A DNA stretch of 64,000 nt, taken from positions 161,301,980 to 161,365,979 of the forward strand of contig OX457057.1 in the NCBI GenBank assembly GCA_949752795.1. Reading direction: 5' to 3'. Shown piece by piece: positions 22,811 through 33,759 of this stretch. This DNA comes from Hyperoodon ampullatus. Lineage: Eukaryota; Chordata; Mammalia; Artiodactyla; Ziphiidae. The position numbers were made by a program, and so were the translations under genes. The first letter of the stretch is position 1. Each line of letters begins with the position of its first letter. The notes beneath the pieces are model-generated. The model had not been told where the DNA came from. It ran no database searches and saw only the letters and a program-made list of their open reading frames with translations.

Positions 22811-23316
22811 TCACTTGTGAATAAATGGACAGACTACATTCAGCAGCTGCCAGAGAAGATCAAAGTTTTCCCTATGCTTGAAAATGTTTATCCCCACCAA
22901 AAAGGAACAGAAACTAGTCATCCTTGCCACTGGAGCCAGTTCCCCGGAATTTCCCAAAATATGCCTGATATCCAAATGAAGAAGGGACACTTCTCCGGAG
23001 AGCAAGGGCGAGAGGTATCTCACACCTTTTGCAGAAGAGAGGAGGGGCGAGGGAGGGGGGACAAGCGCTGGCAGGTAAGGAAGGAAATCCCGTCTACCGC
23101 AGGCACCGGTGGGACCTGAAACCTAGGTCTCAGAATGGCCCTCCTAGCAAAGCCTAGGACCCAGGGAGGCTCCTCGAGGGGGAGGCCAGACTGGGCCAGG
23201 GCTCCCGGCGCCCCGCCCCGCCTCCCCCGCCGCCGCCGCGGACCCGGGACCGCGGACAGAGGCAGCGAAGGCTAAGCGAGCATCCGCGGTCCCAGCCAGG
23301 TCCTCCCGCAGCTCAC

Positions 23317-23750
23317 CTGAGAGTGTCGCCTCCGCCCTCGGCCCCCACGGTGCATCCCGCGGGGCCTGGCGGAGGGTGCAGTGACGCCGCCCCGACCGGC
23401 CCCAGGGCTGCCCGGCCTGGCCTCCCCGCTCCGGGGACGCACCGGGTGCCCGCCTCGCACCGGCTCCCGGGATCCGCCGGTCTGCAGAGAAGGAAGGAGA
23501 GGCGGATAAGGCTGCCTCCCCTCCCCCACAGCAAGCTACCCGCTGAGCTGCGGCTCTCTGCAGTTCCCTCTGGCGTAGGTCTGGCCCGGCTCCCCCGCCC
23601 GGGAGTCACTTCGGCAGCGGCGGCCCAGTCGCCATTACAGCCCAACAACTGACACGGAGGAGGAGCGGCGCCAGCGGCAGTGGCGGTGGCGGCGGCGCGA
23701 AGCAGGGCGGGAGCAGTGGGGGGGCCGGGGGTGGTGGTGTCCAGGCAAAA
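23317..23750 (-). other. CEP350: CEP350 exon 1 (5' UTR); 5' limit approximate
   Basis: Inside the CpG island, the minus strand reads ACTCTCAG|GTGAGC, a consensus splice donor with the last exon base at 23317. The next exon of the gene on this strand is the start-codon exon 13.7 kb downstream, so this is the expected non-coding first exon. The transcription start cannot be read from sequence; I placed the upper limit beside the TCGCGAGA-type motif at 23751. The minus strand is open from an ATG at 23972 to a stop at 23313, most likely because of GC content. Confidence 0.6.
23628..23638 (-). promoter_or_regulatory. Second YY1-like site (GTAATGGCGAC)
   Basis: The minus strand reads GTAATGGCGAC, containing the ATGGCG core. 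It lies within the inferred exon 1 of CEP350. It is a weaker match than the site at 23862 and is reported as a candidate. Confidence 0.3.
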
Positions 23751-23759
23751 CTCGCGAGA
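23751..23759. promoter_or_regulatory. CTCGCGAGA promoter motif (BANP-type)
   Basis: The CGCG-centred element CTCGCGAGA differs from the TCTCGCGAGA palindrome only in lacking the leading T. That palindrome is known from CpG-island promoters and is bound by BANP. It sits at the upper side of the inferred exon 1, where such motifs usually mark the start region. Confidence 0.5.
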
Positions 23760-23861
23760 ATTGTCCCGAGTCGGTTCCAGAGGAATGCAACCTTCGGTTA
23801 GGGCCATGCTAAGTGTGGCCAAAAGGCGAGTGTGAGATAAAATGAGGAGAGGAAGCTCGAG

Positions 23862-23873
23862 GGCGCCATGTTT
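23862..23873 (-). promoter_or_regulatory. YY1-like site (AAACATGGCGCC)
   Basis: On the minus strand the sequence AAACATGGCGCC fits the YY1 core AAnATGGCG. YY1 sites commonly lie just downstream of TATA-less start sites in this orientation, so transcription may begin slightly above 23873 rather than near 23750. This is motif evidence only. Confidence 0.4.
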
Positions 23874-24109
23874 GGTGTGGCGAAGGTTGAGCCTTGCAGG
23901 TCTTGGGAGGAGCCAAAGTAGATCCGCAGCGGAGACCTTCCCTTCACCTCCCCGCCCCCCGCCCTCTTTCATCTAACTGGGCCTTCTGGCTACGCGTTTC
24001 ACCCCCGGCCGAAAAAAAACAAGCTGGGGTTATGACAAGGATGAGCTTGAAGTCTGAAAATTGCAGCTTCTCAGTGTTTATGATGTTTCACCAGTTGTCC
24101 AAATAAATC

Positions 24110-24339
24110 TTCTGTACCCCAGTCAGTTTCAGAGTAATTGCAGCTCTGCAGCTGCGGCAGTTACCCACTGCTGGCACTGTGGCCGTTTCATTCGCGAGGG
24201 TTACCATTCTGTTCAACGTGCACTCTGTCTAGTGGCTTAAGACTCCAGAGCAAGTAAAACGGAGTTTCCTCCCCTTAGGTGTTGGCATTGATATAACTGT
24301 GCTTTAAGAGATTCTATGATCACCATATCTTCTACCATC
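24110..24339. other. Upstream flank of the CEP350 promoter, nothing recognised
   Basis: GC content falls quickly past 23,950 and no gene or repeat is evident. Confidence 0.4.
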
Positions 24340-24640
24340 CTTATCCACTTTCCCCAATCTCTGCATGGTGAATTCTATGATCTGTCAAGGCTTAGCTTAA
24401 ATGACATCTCTTTTGCAAATAATGCCACCTTCTGCTAGGCGCTCACTGCACACAAGCCCTCCACCCGTCACTTTCCTCCACCTTCTGAACTCATATAGCT
24501 ATTTATCCAGAGACTGTTTCTCATCTTGAGGACTCTTTTTTCTCTTCTCTTTATACACCAACAGGGCCTAGCATAGTAACTGGAATATTGTAGGTGCTCA
24601 ATAAACGCTTGTCGAGTGGACCTTAATAAAAGCTGGAGGC
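24340..24640 (+). mobile_element. L2 LINE fragment
   Basis: The end TAGGTGCTCAATAAACGCTT and upstream AAATGACATCTC and GGGCCTAGCATAG phrases match L2 in forward orientation. Confidence 0.6.
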
Positions 24641-24997
24641 AGTAACTGCCCCCTCTCTTAGGGCCTATAGCTGTGCCTGAATAGGAGGTAAATGGATGTA
24701 CAAAAATCCTGCACATATGTAAAATGTGTACTGTGTCGCCAGCAAGCTGTGCTGGGGGAAAAAACAGGAAATGTGGGTATCCCAGTGGTGCAAGTGGTAG
24801 CAAGAAAAACAACATAAGGAAAGAGTTAATTAAGTTTTCCCCAACCTTTCTATGTAAAGCAGTGGGATAGATGCTTTTCATGTTATTTTACTGAATTTAT
24901 TCAACCAACTTATTAAGTATTATACTCATTTTTTTTAAATGCTGAAAAGCTAAGTAATTTGCCCAATATTACACCATCAATAAAAAGCAGATGAAAA

Positions 24998-25201
24998 GGG
25001 CTTCCCGGGTGGTGCAGTGGTTGGGAGTCCGCCTGCCATTGCAGGGGACACGGGTTCATGCCCTGGTCAGGGAAGATCCCACATGCCGCGGAGCGGCTGG
25101 GCCCGTGAGCCATGGCCGCTGAGCCTGCGCGTCGGAGCCTGTGCTCCGCAATGGGAGAGGCCACAACAGTGAGAGGCCCGCATACCGCAAAAAAAAAAAA
25201 A
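24998..25201 (+). mobile_element. CHR SINE, short subtype
   Basis: The short-subtype body has a target duplication AAAAAGCAGATG at 24982-24993 and 25202-25213. It is about 1.1 kb upstream of the CEP350 promoter. Confidence 0.92.
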
Positions 25202-25299
25202 AAAAAGCAGATGTAAAATTTGAGGTCTCCCTTACTCCAAAGGCTATATTTTTTTCACCCCCATACTGCCCCCTGGGCAACAGAGAAAACACCAAAATT

Positions 25300-25605
25300 C
25301 CTGTCACTGTGTGGGGAGCAATGCTATCCCCATATCAGCCTATGCACGATTTCCACCTGTTATACCTTGTACTGATCTTTGGCCTCTCCCTCACTTTGAA
25401 AATAACTTCAACACATCAACCCCTCTCCTTTTCAACATCCCATAACTCCTGTTGTTTATACCCTACAGGTTGGCTCCTGAGTATATTGTTTTGTACTGTT
25501 TGCTCTTTCATGAGTGTAATTAATCTCTTGAACAAGATTGGAAGCTTAATGAGGAAAGGTTTGTTACCCTGCCAGTAGTGCTAGGCACATAATAGGTATT
25601 TAATG
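25300..25605 (+). mobile_element. L2 LINE fragment
   Basis: AAGATTGGAAGCTTAATGAG followed by GCTAGGCACATAATAGGTAT fits L2. The CHR SINE at 25620 is inserted at its end. Confidence 0.5.
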
Positions 25606-25619
25606 TAGCTCCCTTTTTT

Positions 25620-25941
25620 TTTTTTTTTTTTAAAGAAGATGTTGGGGGTAGGAGTTTATTAATTAATTAATTTATTTTTGCTGTGTTGCATCTTCGTTTC
25701 TGTGCGAGGGCTTTCTCTAGTTGTGGCAAGCGGGGGCCACTCTTCATCGCGGTGCGCGGGCCTCTCACTATCGCGGCCTCTCTTGTTGCGGAGCACAGGC
25801 TCCAGACGCGCAGGCTCAGTAGTTGTGGCTCATGGGCCTAGTTGCTCTGCGGCATGTGGGATCTTCCCAGACCAGGGCTCGAACCCGTGTCCCCTGCATT
25901 AGCAGGCAGATTCTCAACGACTATGCCACCAGGGAAGCCCC
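25620..25941 (-). mobile_element. CHR SINE, minus orientation, with extended 3' tail
   Basis: The target duplication TAGCTCCCTTTTTT is at 25606-25619 and 25942-25955. Read in SINE orientation, the body ends CAACACAGC, AAAAATAAATTAATTAATTA, then about 25 bases ending TCTTCTTT, then a long A-run. The middle resembles neither common subtype exactly. Confidence 0.92.
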
Positions 25942-26562
25942 TAGCTCCCTTTTTTTCCTACTTCTTAGCAGACACCAAGATCAGAGTTTTCTGAACTTTA
26001 TATTCTTTGTTGAGTACTGTAGCTTTGACTCTCAACTTCCTTGGAGAACTTGATCTTAGCCCCAAACTTCAGACTGAATCTCCAACTGTCTTACCCATCT
26101 CCACATAGATACAGAAGTCATCGGTACCTCCAACTCCCAAATTAAGTTTATTGTTTTCCCACTCCTCAGTCCCACAAAGCCAGCTCCTCTTCCTGTCCTG
26201 TATTTCTGTTAATGGCCATTGCAAACACACTTCTGAGAACTAAGAGAATCAAAAGTTTTAAAATACTATATATTCTTCTCTATGCCTTGCTCCTACCCAA
26301 TCAGCTATTGTTTCTAAATACCAATAATACATATTTCTTATATCCACTTCCCTGTTGTTCAGGTACACCACTGCTCTTCTAATTCAGGCTCTCATTTCTC
26401 CTGCCCAAATGATTTCAGCAGTCTTCCTAGAGTTCAGCTTGAGTTTTGTCTCTGGTCTGCCTGTGCCTGCCAAGATAAGTAAAAATTCCTCACCTCAGTC
26501 GTTAAGCCTTTTCTCAATATGACACCAGCCAAGCTTTCTATCTTCCTAAAGTAAGGCAGCAC

Positions 26563-26785
26563 AAAAAAAAAATAGAAAGGGCAAGGATGTGGTGTCAGGA
26601 AGATTCCAATTCAAATTTTGACTCCATCACTTGCCCATGACCTCAAAAACCTCCATTTTATTGTCCATAAATCATGACTAATTATACCTACCATAGAGGG
26701 TTATCTTAAAGATTAGAAATAACATCTGTCAAGAGCCTAGCACATAAAAGAGAGAAATAAAGACTGGCTATTATTATTTCCCTAA
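26563..26785 (+). mobile_element. MIR SINE
   Basis: The order of ATTCAAATTTTGACTCC, TTGCCCATGACCTC, CATTTTATTGTCCATAAATC and GAGCCTAGCACATA is that of a forward MIR. Confidence 0.65.
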
Positions 26786-26789
26786 CTGG

Positions 26790-27075
26790 ATGTAATGTTC
26801 AAGCCAATTTCGATCTCAGACATGGCCCGTTCATTCCTACTTCAGACCTTTGTTCCATAACCTGGATCACATATCACCCTGGTTTGCAATTTCTGCCACA
26901 TTCCTTAAGTACGAGCTCAAAAGCTACCTACTGCAGGAAAAATTCCATGACTGCTCATCCTTTGCAGGTACAGAGTGCACCCCTGAACTCCACAATGTTG
27001 TGTACTTCCTTAGGATTGTACCTACTATAGATAGTTCTGCATTTATATGACACACCTTTGTCACACTAGACTATA
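26790..27075 (+). mobile_element. L2 LINE fragment
   Basis: TACGAGCTCAAAAGCTACCT, CAGGAAAAATTCCATGACTG and ACTATAAAGCTCTTTG are typical of the L2 3' region. Confidence 0.6.
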
Positions 27076-27094
27076 AAGCTCTTTGTCTCCTTCA

Positions 27095-27330
27095 CAGTGG
27101 TTTAAGAGCATAAACTTTGGAGTCACGTAGACCTGGATCAAATCAAATAACTTTGGTCAAGTTACTTAACCTCTTTGTGCCTCAGTTTCCACATCTGTCT
27201 AGCAGAGACTACAATCGTACCTACTACTCCATAAGGTTTTGTGAGGGTTAAAAGAAACAACACATGTAAAGGACATAGCATGGTACTGTGTGCACAGAAG
27301 GTGCTCAAAAATGTTGGTTATTTTTACTAT
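27095..27330 (+). mobile_element. MIR SINE, near full length
   Basis: TTAAGAGCATAAACTTTGGA, AAGTTACTTAACCTCTTTGT and GCCTCAGTTTCCACATCTGT are clear MIR phrases, and the copy ends at GGTGCTCAAAAATGTTGG. Confidence 0.85.
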
Positions 27331-27339
27331 TTTTTATCA

Positions 27340-28067
27340 ACTGAATATGTGCCTTGCATATACTAGGCACTCAATATTTGTTTAATTTAATTGAATGTTT
27401 GTTGGATTTAATTAAATTTGGGGTGAATAGCTACATGTTTTCTCTCCTGAGAATGTAATATTTGACATTGATCTCTAGACATAACAAATCGAGAAATAGA
27501 GAGATACAGCTATGGTGGTGTCATTCGCTATTTGAGGTTAATTGAATGAAATCATGTGTCAGGATTGGCTAAAGACATTTCTATTGAAATGTCAAGCCTA
27601 GATGTCAAATCTGATCTGTAATCTTGTCCACCACCTTTTCAATAATAAATTCAACCGTTCAGACTGCAAATTTCCCTTCAATTCTAACAAACTATGCAGA
27701 CACCAAATTTAGGGATGGGTTTTCTGGTTGCTTTCTTTTTCTAGATTCAGTCTTTTGACTTAGTTTTGAATTTTCTAGGGCATTTGGTGTTCTGATGTGC
27801 AGAACTATAAAAAAACTAAAATTTATCAGTAAGAACTTTCTTTGACAAGAAAACAGAGACATAGTCGTTTATCTTCATATATATAAATATTTGTGCATGT
27901 GTGAGTGTGTATGCCTGAGCACACAAGCCAGGGTAATATTGGTCAGAGAAGTCATTTGACAGCAAATCCAGAGAGTGAAAGGAGAATAGGGATATCTATA
28001 AAGGCAGCATTTAACCATATTTGACTGTTATTAACAAGAATATAAACTTGCAATTTTTAATTTCATC
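27340..28067. other. Intergenic, nothing recognised
   Basis: A short L2-like phrase lies at its left end (AGGCACTCAATATTTG). The rest is unassigned. The same holds for 25956-26560. Confidence 0.4.
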
Positions 28068-29078
28068 ATTCCTTTTTCAATTGATATATAATTGACATAC
28101 AACTTTATATTGGTTTCAGGTGTACAACATAATGATTTGATATTTGTATATATTGCAGAATGATATCACAATAAATCTAGTTAACATCCATCACTACACA
28201 TAGTACCAGATTTTTTTTCTTGTGATGAGAACTTTTAAGATTTAGTCTCTCAGCAACTTTCAAATATGAAATACAGTATCACTGACTGTAGTCACCGTGC
28301 TGTACATTACAACTCCATGACTTATTTATTTTATAACTGGAAGCTTGTACCTTTTGATTTCCTTCACCCATTTCTTCTGCCCCCACTTCCCCACCTCTGG
28401 CATCCACCAATATGTTCTCTGTATCTATGAGTTTGGTTTTTCTTTTCTTTTTGTTTTTGCTTTTAGATTCCACACGTGAGATTGTACGGTATTTGTCTTT
28501 CTCGGTCTGAGTTATTTCACTTAACACAATGCCTTCATAGTCCATCCATGTTGTCACAAATAGCAAGATTTCATTTTTTTTATGGCTGAATAATAGAATA
28601 TTGTGACATATATATTATATATATATATATATCTCACCTTTTCTTTAGCCATTCATCTGTTGATAAGCACTTAGTTTGTTTCCGTATCTTGACTATTATA
28701 AATAATGCTGCGATGAACATGGGGGTGAATATATCTTTACAAGTTAAGTATTTTCATTTTATTCAAATGAATACCCAGAAGTGGAATTGCTGGATCATAT
28801 GGCGATTCTATTTTTAACTTTTTGAGGAACTTCCATACTGTTTTCCGAAGTAGTGGCTGCACTAAATTTACATATTCACCAACAATGTACAAGGGTTCCC
28901 TTTGCTCCATGTCCTCATCAGCACTTGTTATTTCTTGTCGCTTTGATAATAACCATTATAACAAGTGTGAGGTGACATCTCCCTGTGGTTTTGATTTGCA
29001 TTTCCCTGCTGATTAGCCATATAGAGCATCTTTTCATGTACCTGTTGTTCATCTGCATGTCTTCTTTGGAAAAATGTT
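28068..29078 (-). mobile_element. Old L1, 5'-truncated, minus orientation
   Basis: Reversed ORF2 and 3' UTR phrases occur in order: GTGTACAACATAATGATTTG, ACTTAACACAATGCCTTCA, GAATACCCAGAAGTGGAAT, CTCCCTGTGGTTTTGATTTG. A (TA)n run has grown at 28612-28635. Frames are broken throughout. Confidence 0.9.
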
Positions 29079-29079
29079 A

Positions 29080-30954
29080 AATTACAGTTTTTGAGTGAAG
29101 CCCTAAGGCAAACTGATAGCAGCAACTAGAGTAAGTTATGTGACGGGACTCCAAGAAGCAGATTTTCAAAGGAGTAATACGAGACCAGTTATGTGATTCT
29201 TCACATAACTTCACCAAAGATCCTTCAACCTGGTCACTGATATGAAAGAATTGAGAGATTGTAGTTTCAAAGGATTTGAGGGGAAGACTTTTGAGGAGAG
29301 AACAGGCAGTGGGAATGCAGAGGTAGTTTCTTCCTTACCTCAAGCTAGTGAGAGAGGGGCTTTGAGGAGAGCTACATATGTGCTTCAGAATTTGGACACC
29401 GGAGTAGTCTGAGACTGGAATTGGGCCTGGAAAAAGTACAGCAGCTTCTGTTCTGAGTATCTGACGGGACTCGTGAAATTAAGTATTCCTTGCTCTAAAA
29501 GGGGAGCCAAAGATTAGTGAATCCCAGGAACTAGCTGTGGGACCCATGTCAATATTATTCTACTCTTCGACTTAAGGTGGGAAGATATATAATATTTGCT
29601 TATACATACATAAAATATCTCTACAGAGGTACAGAACAGACTGTTAACACTGGCTGTCAATATGGAAGGAAACTAATGACAGGGAGTAAGAGGGAGACTT
29701 ATCAGTTGTAGTCTCTTATACTTTTAAAAATTTCGAACATTTTTTTAAAGAAAATATTCGTGGTTTTATTGTATCATGAGGCATTGAAACGTCTGAACAA
29801 ATCAATATCTGGGTGGTGAGGCAGCTGCTTTCTCCTTCACTTCTTTGGGTTACTAGAGCAACTTGTCAGTAAAAAATGTGACTATACGAACCATTCAAAA
29901 AAATATATTTTTTAAAATAAAGAATAGGTATTTCCCTTTTTAAAAAAAGAAATTAAAATGGAAGGAATCCTCCTAAGAGGGTGGCCTGAAGGAATGAGTG
30001 AAATCCAAAGAAAGAAGAGTATTTGGCTGGGAACCAAAGATGAGGGGACCTTGGGAGTGGCCAGCTGAAGGGGAGGCAAGACGCACATCCAGGGAGTTGC
30101 AGCTATGGCAGCCAGGCAGGAGATCCTTTAAAGAAGCCAGGGAAATACCCCAAGAGAAAGAGTTGTCTTTAAACATCTACCTTACAACAGTAGCAGTCAG
30201 GTGAGAATGTTCTCATAAGCCTCACAGCTCCTCCCTTCCTCCCCAACTTCCTGCCTTCCACGCTGGGTAGGGCAGCAAACCTGAGGAAATGGAGATAGTC
30301 CAAACAGAAAAAGAAAAGCACCTTGCTCCCTCCTGGAAGGAGACAGCAAAAATGCAGGAAGCCCTAGATAGGAGAGGGTAGAAGTCACACCTTTGGGTAA
30401 AGATAGAAATGTTGATTTGTATATTGCGCTGGACATTTTATTACTGAATTAACACTGTTTGTCAGCTAACATGAGTTCAGACTTTTTATTAACTAAAATT
30501 GATCAGAAAAGTCATGGGAACTTCTTGAGTTTTATCCAGGAGTAAGAGAAGGATTTCCCTCACAGAATGGATATAGAAGGACAGCAGAAGAACAAAGTAA
30601 AGTTGTTTTTATTATCACACCCCTGAGTCTTGCTTATTCAGCATGCAGTTACATGACCTTTACCACAAGTAGAGATAGATCCTGAGAGAACTTGAGCCAG
30701 CAAAGAGTGACAGTGGAGTTAGAAAAGCAGAAAATCAGTCATAGGTGCATTAGTAACATTCCACAGGCAAGAATGGAATGATCAACAGTGGGGAAAGAAA
30801 GAGAAGAGGGAGAAGAAGCAAGAAGACATAACAGAAGAAGCAATAGCAGACGTAATCCGCCTTTGGAAAAAGGAGTTAAAGAAAAAATTAAAGATTAGTA
30901 GCAACAGTCTAGAAAAGTTCAGTGACTTAAAAAAAAACCTAAAAACCAATTTTT
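29080..30954. other. Intergenic, nothing recognised
   Basis: Nearly 1.9 kb with no repeat family or gene that I can name; the open frames are short and lack family resemblance. Confidence 0.4.
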
Positions 30955-31135
30955 AAAAGAGGCAACCATTTGCAACAAACTTGAGGGCATTATGCTAAGT
31001 GAAATAAGTCAAACAGAGGAAGACAAATACTGTATGTTCACAAGAGATACATGTATCAAATAATTATATTGTACACCTAAAACGAATACAACGTTATATG
31101 TCAATTATATCTCAATAAAAAATAATTTAAAATTT
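30955..31135 (+). mobile_element. L1 3'-end fragment
   Basis: GGCATTATGCTAAGTGAAAT followed by AAGTCAAACAGAGGAAGACA, then ATGTCAATTATATCTCAATA and an A-tail. This is an old L1 3' end. Confidence 0.8.
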
Positions 31136-31140
31136 TTTCT

Positions 31141-32290
31141 AAATGGCAAGATGCTCTACATCACCAGCAATCAGGGAAAGACAAAATAAAACCATAATAA
31201 GAACTGTCTCACACCCACCAGATTGGCAAAAAATTTAAAAGTCTGATAATAACACATGTTGGCAAAGACATGAAGCAATGGGAATTTTTTTTCACTTCTG
31301 ATAGCTATGTAAATTGGTTCAATGATTTGGGAGAACGCTTTGGAAATAGGCAGTAAAGTTGAAGATGTGCCTATGACCCAACAAGTTCACTGAAAGTGGT
31401 CCACATTCTCAAACTCGTTGTTATTGAACCACAGTAAGATAAAGAGCTTGTGCAAGGATGTAAATCAATTACATCAGTAAGCACACTGCCTAGGTGAGCT
31501 GACTTTTTTTTTTTTTTTTTGAGATAAAACTTTCTTGATGAAAGAAATGGTACAATGGGACTTCCCTGGTGGCGCAGTGGATAAGATTCCGCACTCTCAA
31601 TGCAGGGGGCCTGGGTTCGACCCCTGATCAGGGAACTGGATCCCACATGCATGCCGCAACAAAGACCTGGTGCAACCAAATAAGTAAATAAATAAATAAA
31701 AAGAAATGACACGTTGATTTATATTCTGATACAAGCTCCTTATCTCACCTCAGACTTGTATTAAATAGTTAACTTCTATAAGAAACCCAAGTACAAAAGA
31801 TTTTATGAAAGCATTGCTTATAATCTCAAAAATAGGAAATAATAGGTCCATCAGCAGGAGAATGGGTAAGTAAGCTGGGGAATATTCATACAATAAAATA
31901 CTAAGCAACAATGAAAATAAATTAAAGGATAAATCTCACAAACGTAGTTTTTAAAAAGCAAATTGCAAAAGGATATATACATAATACCACTTCCATGAAG
32001 CTTAAAAACATGTGCAATATTGGTATAGCTTACTCAGGAATACACACAAATGTAGCAAAATATTTTTAAGTATCAAGGAATAAAAAAAACTGAATTTGGA
32101 AATGCGATTACCTCTGAAGGAGCAGAAAGGGAATCCATACGTGGTAGGGGTGACCACAAGAAGCTTCAATTTCCTGTGATGATAATGTTTTTATTTCTCA
32201 AGCTGGGTGTGGATATACAGATGTTTGTATTATTATTTTTCATAGCGTTTTTATATCCAAAATATTAAATAATATATGTTAAACAAAAAA
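31141..32290 (+). mobile_element. Very old L1 (L1M-type), interrupted by a CHR SINE
   Basis: ACACCCACCAGATTGGCAAA, ACATGTTGGCAAAGACATGA and TATGTAAATTGGTTCAATG are ORF2-derived. Past the SINE, GGTCCATCAGCAGGAGAATG and CAAATTGCAAAAGGATATAT continue the same element. Some segments are missing. Confidence 0.65.
31557..31699 (+). mobile_element. Older CHR-type SINE, ~140 bp
   Basis: It opens GGGACTTCCCTGGTGGCGCA and has the box-B phrase GGGTTCGACCCC, then the GATCCCACATGCATGCCGCA ending of the older subtype. The target duplication is about AAAGAAATG on both sides. Confidence 0.88.
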
Positions 32291-33164
32291 ACAAACAATT
32301 TAAAAATCTATGTGGGGAATGGGAGGAAGAACAGCAAGATGGAAGAGTAAAAGAGCACAAGAATGTAATTTCACCCAGTAGAAATGATATCCTACAAAGC
32401 TGGGGCTCAAGAAACTTTTCAACTTTACAACACTGGACAGATAGGTACAGTCATTCTTTTCATCAGAGTTTAAGCCAAGAACAAGCAGTAGTAACTTCCT
32501 TGGGCGTAAATTAGCTGCAGTTCAAGTAAGGAGCAACCGTCACCTAGGGGATGCTAGTGTAGAATCAACTTGAATGGTCTCCTGATTCAAAGCTGCTGTC
32601 CCATAGCAGCAAAGAGAGGTCATCCTATCACCTCAGCCCAGCCCCTCCTCTACCTACATTCCTATGAGAGGAAGATGTGTCAGTGAAAAAGCAGTACAGC
32701 TGGTTCTAACTGCAAAGAATCTCAAAGATAATGTTAATATTGTCCACATTTTGATTAGCTCAAGACAAAAATTAAATTGTCTTCTCTGGCATTTATTAAT
32801 TGCACTCTTATTACATCTTTGGGTTTTTTTTTTTGGTCAAAAATTTCCTAGGCCTAAATGTCACATGAAAAGTCTTTAGTTTCGCTTTAGACTTACTTCA
32901 TGTGACTTAAAAAAAATCAAGATACTAAAACTGGAAAAACTAGAAATTTGATTTTTAAGTATACATTTCTCTAATAATAAAATACCTATTTTAAGTAAAA
33001 AAAAAAAAAAAGAATGGTCAAAAAGTGGACCTATTTGAAAAGTAGAGAATCAAGTATTAGTGACTTTAAATAAATAGAAAATATACTTCAGAAGCTTAAA
33101 AACGTTAATATTGCAGATAGTATTTTCCAAAGATGGCTGTACCAATATATTTCATCCTACATGC
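32291..33164. other. Intergenic, nothing firmly recognised
   Basis: AGCAAGATGGAAGAGTAAAA near 32335 recalls an L1 5' UTR phrase but no L1 follows it convincingly. Confidence 0.35.
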
Positions 33165-33485
33165 TTTTCTTAAAATGGGATGTTGACATTCCTCTCTTGA
33201 GAGGTGGGGTCTGTGTACCCTCTTCTTGAGCTTAGATGGACTTTTGTAACTGCCTCTACCAACAGAATACAGCAGAAGTGATGCAATGTGATTTCAGACG
33301 TTAGGTCATAAAAAGCAATATCACTTCTGCTTGGTGCTCTGTCTCTAGGGACATGTGCCTTGGGAATCCTTGTCTGACATGCAAAAAAAGTCCACTTGAA
33401 GCTGCCATGCTGGAAGACCACATAGAGATAGAGATGCCCAAGGAGCCCCAGGTATTCCTGCTCCCAATTGTTTAATAGTCTTTCC
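33165..33485 (+). repeat. Ancient LTR-like repeat, left part
   Basis: AATACAGCAGAAGTGATGCA, GTTAGGTCATAAAAAGCAAT and GAAGCTGCCATGCTGGAAGA share order with the copy at 10696. Its right end seems to reappear at 34170-34255 (AATTTGTTGTGCAGCATTAA), so a second repeat has split it. Confidence 0.45.
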
Positions 33486-33539
33486 AGCATTAACCACCAG
33501 ACACATGAAAAAGTGATGGTTCCAGATGATTCCAGTCCT

Positions 33540-33675
33540 GATCTGTATTAATCAGGGTCTAATAGAACTAATGGGATGTGTAAATATGTATATATAATAA
33601 AAATAAAATAGTTAACAAAATGTTATCTATAAATGTATGTGTATTTTCTGTATATGTTACACACACACAGAGATA

Positions 33676-33759
<84 letters not shown>

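Larger units (their letters stand above)
23160..23900 (-). promoter_or_regulatory. CEP350: CpG-island promoter of CEP350
   Basis: This is the only strongly GC- and CpG-rich stretch in an otherwise AT-rich window, with GCCGCCGCCGCGG-type runs, many CpG dinucleotides and no repeats. It spans the exon-1 donor at 23317 and lies immediately upstream of CEP350. No TATA box is apparent, consistent with a dispersed housekeeping promoter. A bidirectional antisense transcript is possible but nothing in sequence proves it. Confidence 0.85.

Noticed and set aside
22811..23119. Overlapping 70-100 residue frames next to the promoter
   Set aside because: They fall in CEP350 intron 1 and lack recognisable motifs; GC-rich sequence favours chance frames.
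23313..23972. 219-residue open frame on the minus strand in the CpG island as a separate protein gene
   Set aside because: Composition is Gly/Ala/Pro/Arg-rich as expected from GC content, it crosses a strong splice donor, and no family is recognisable. It is kept only as a conditional finding.
24468..24881. 137-residue minus-strand frame upstream of CEP350 as a divergent gene
   Set aside because: It overlaps an L2 fragment and shows no family resemblance or promoter-linked exon structure.
31557..31699. tRNA genes suggested by the A-box and B-box-like heads
   Set aside because: All are the tRNA-Glu-derived heads of CHR SINEs, with SINE bodies, A-tails and target duplications. None folds as a free-standing tRNA by inspection.
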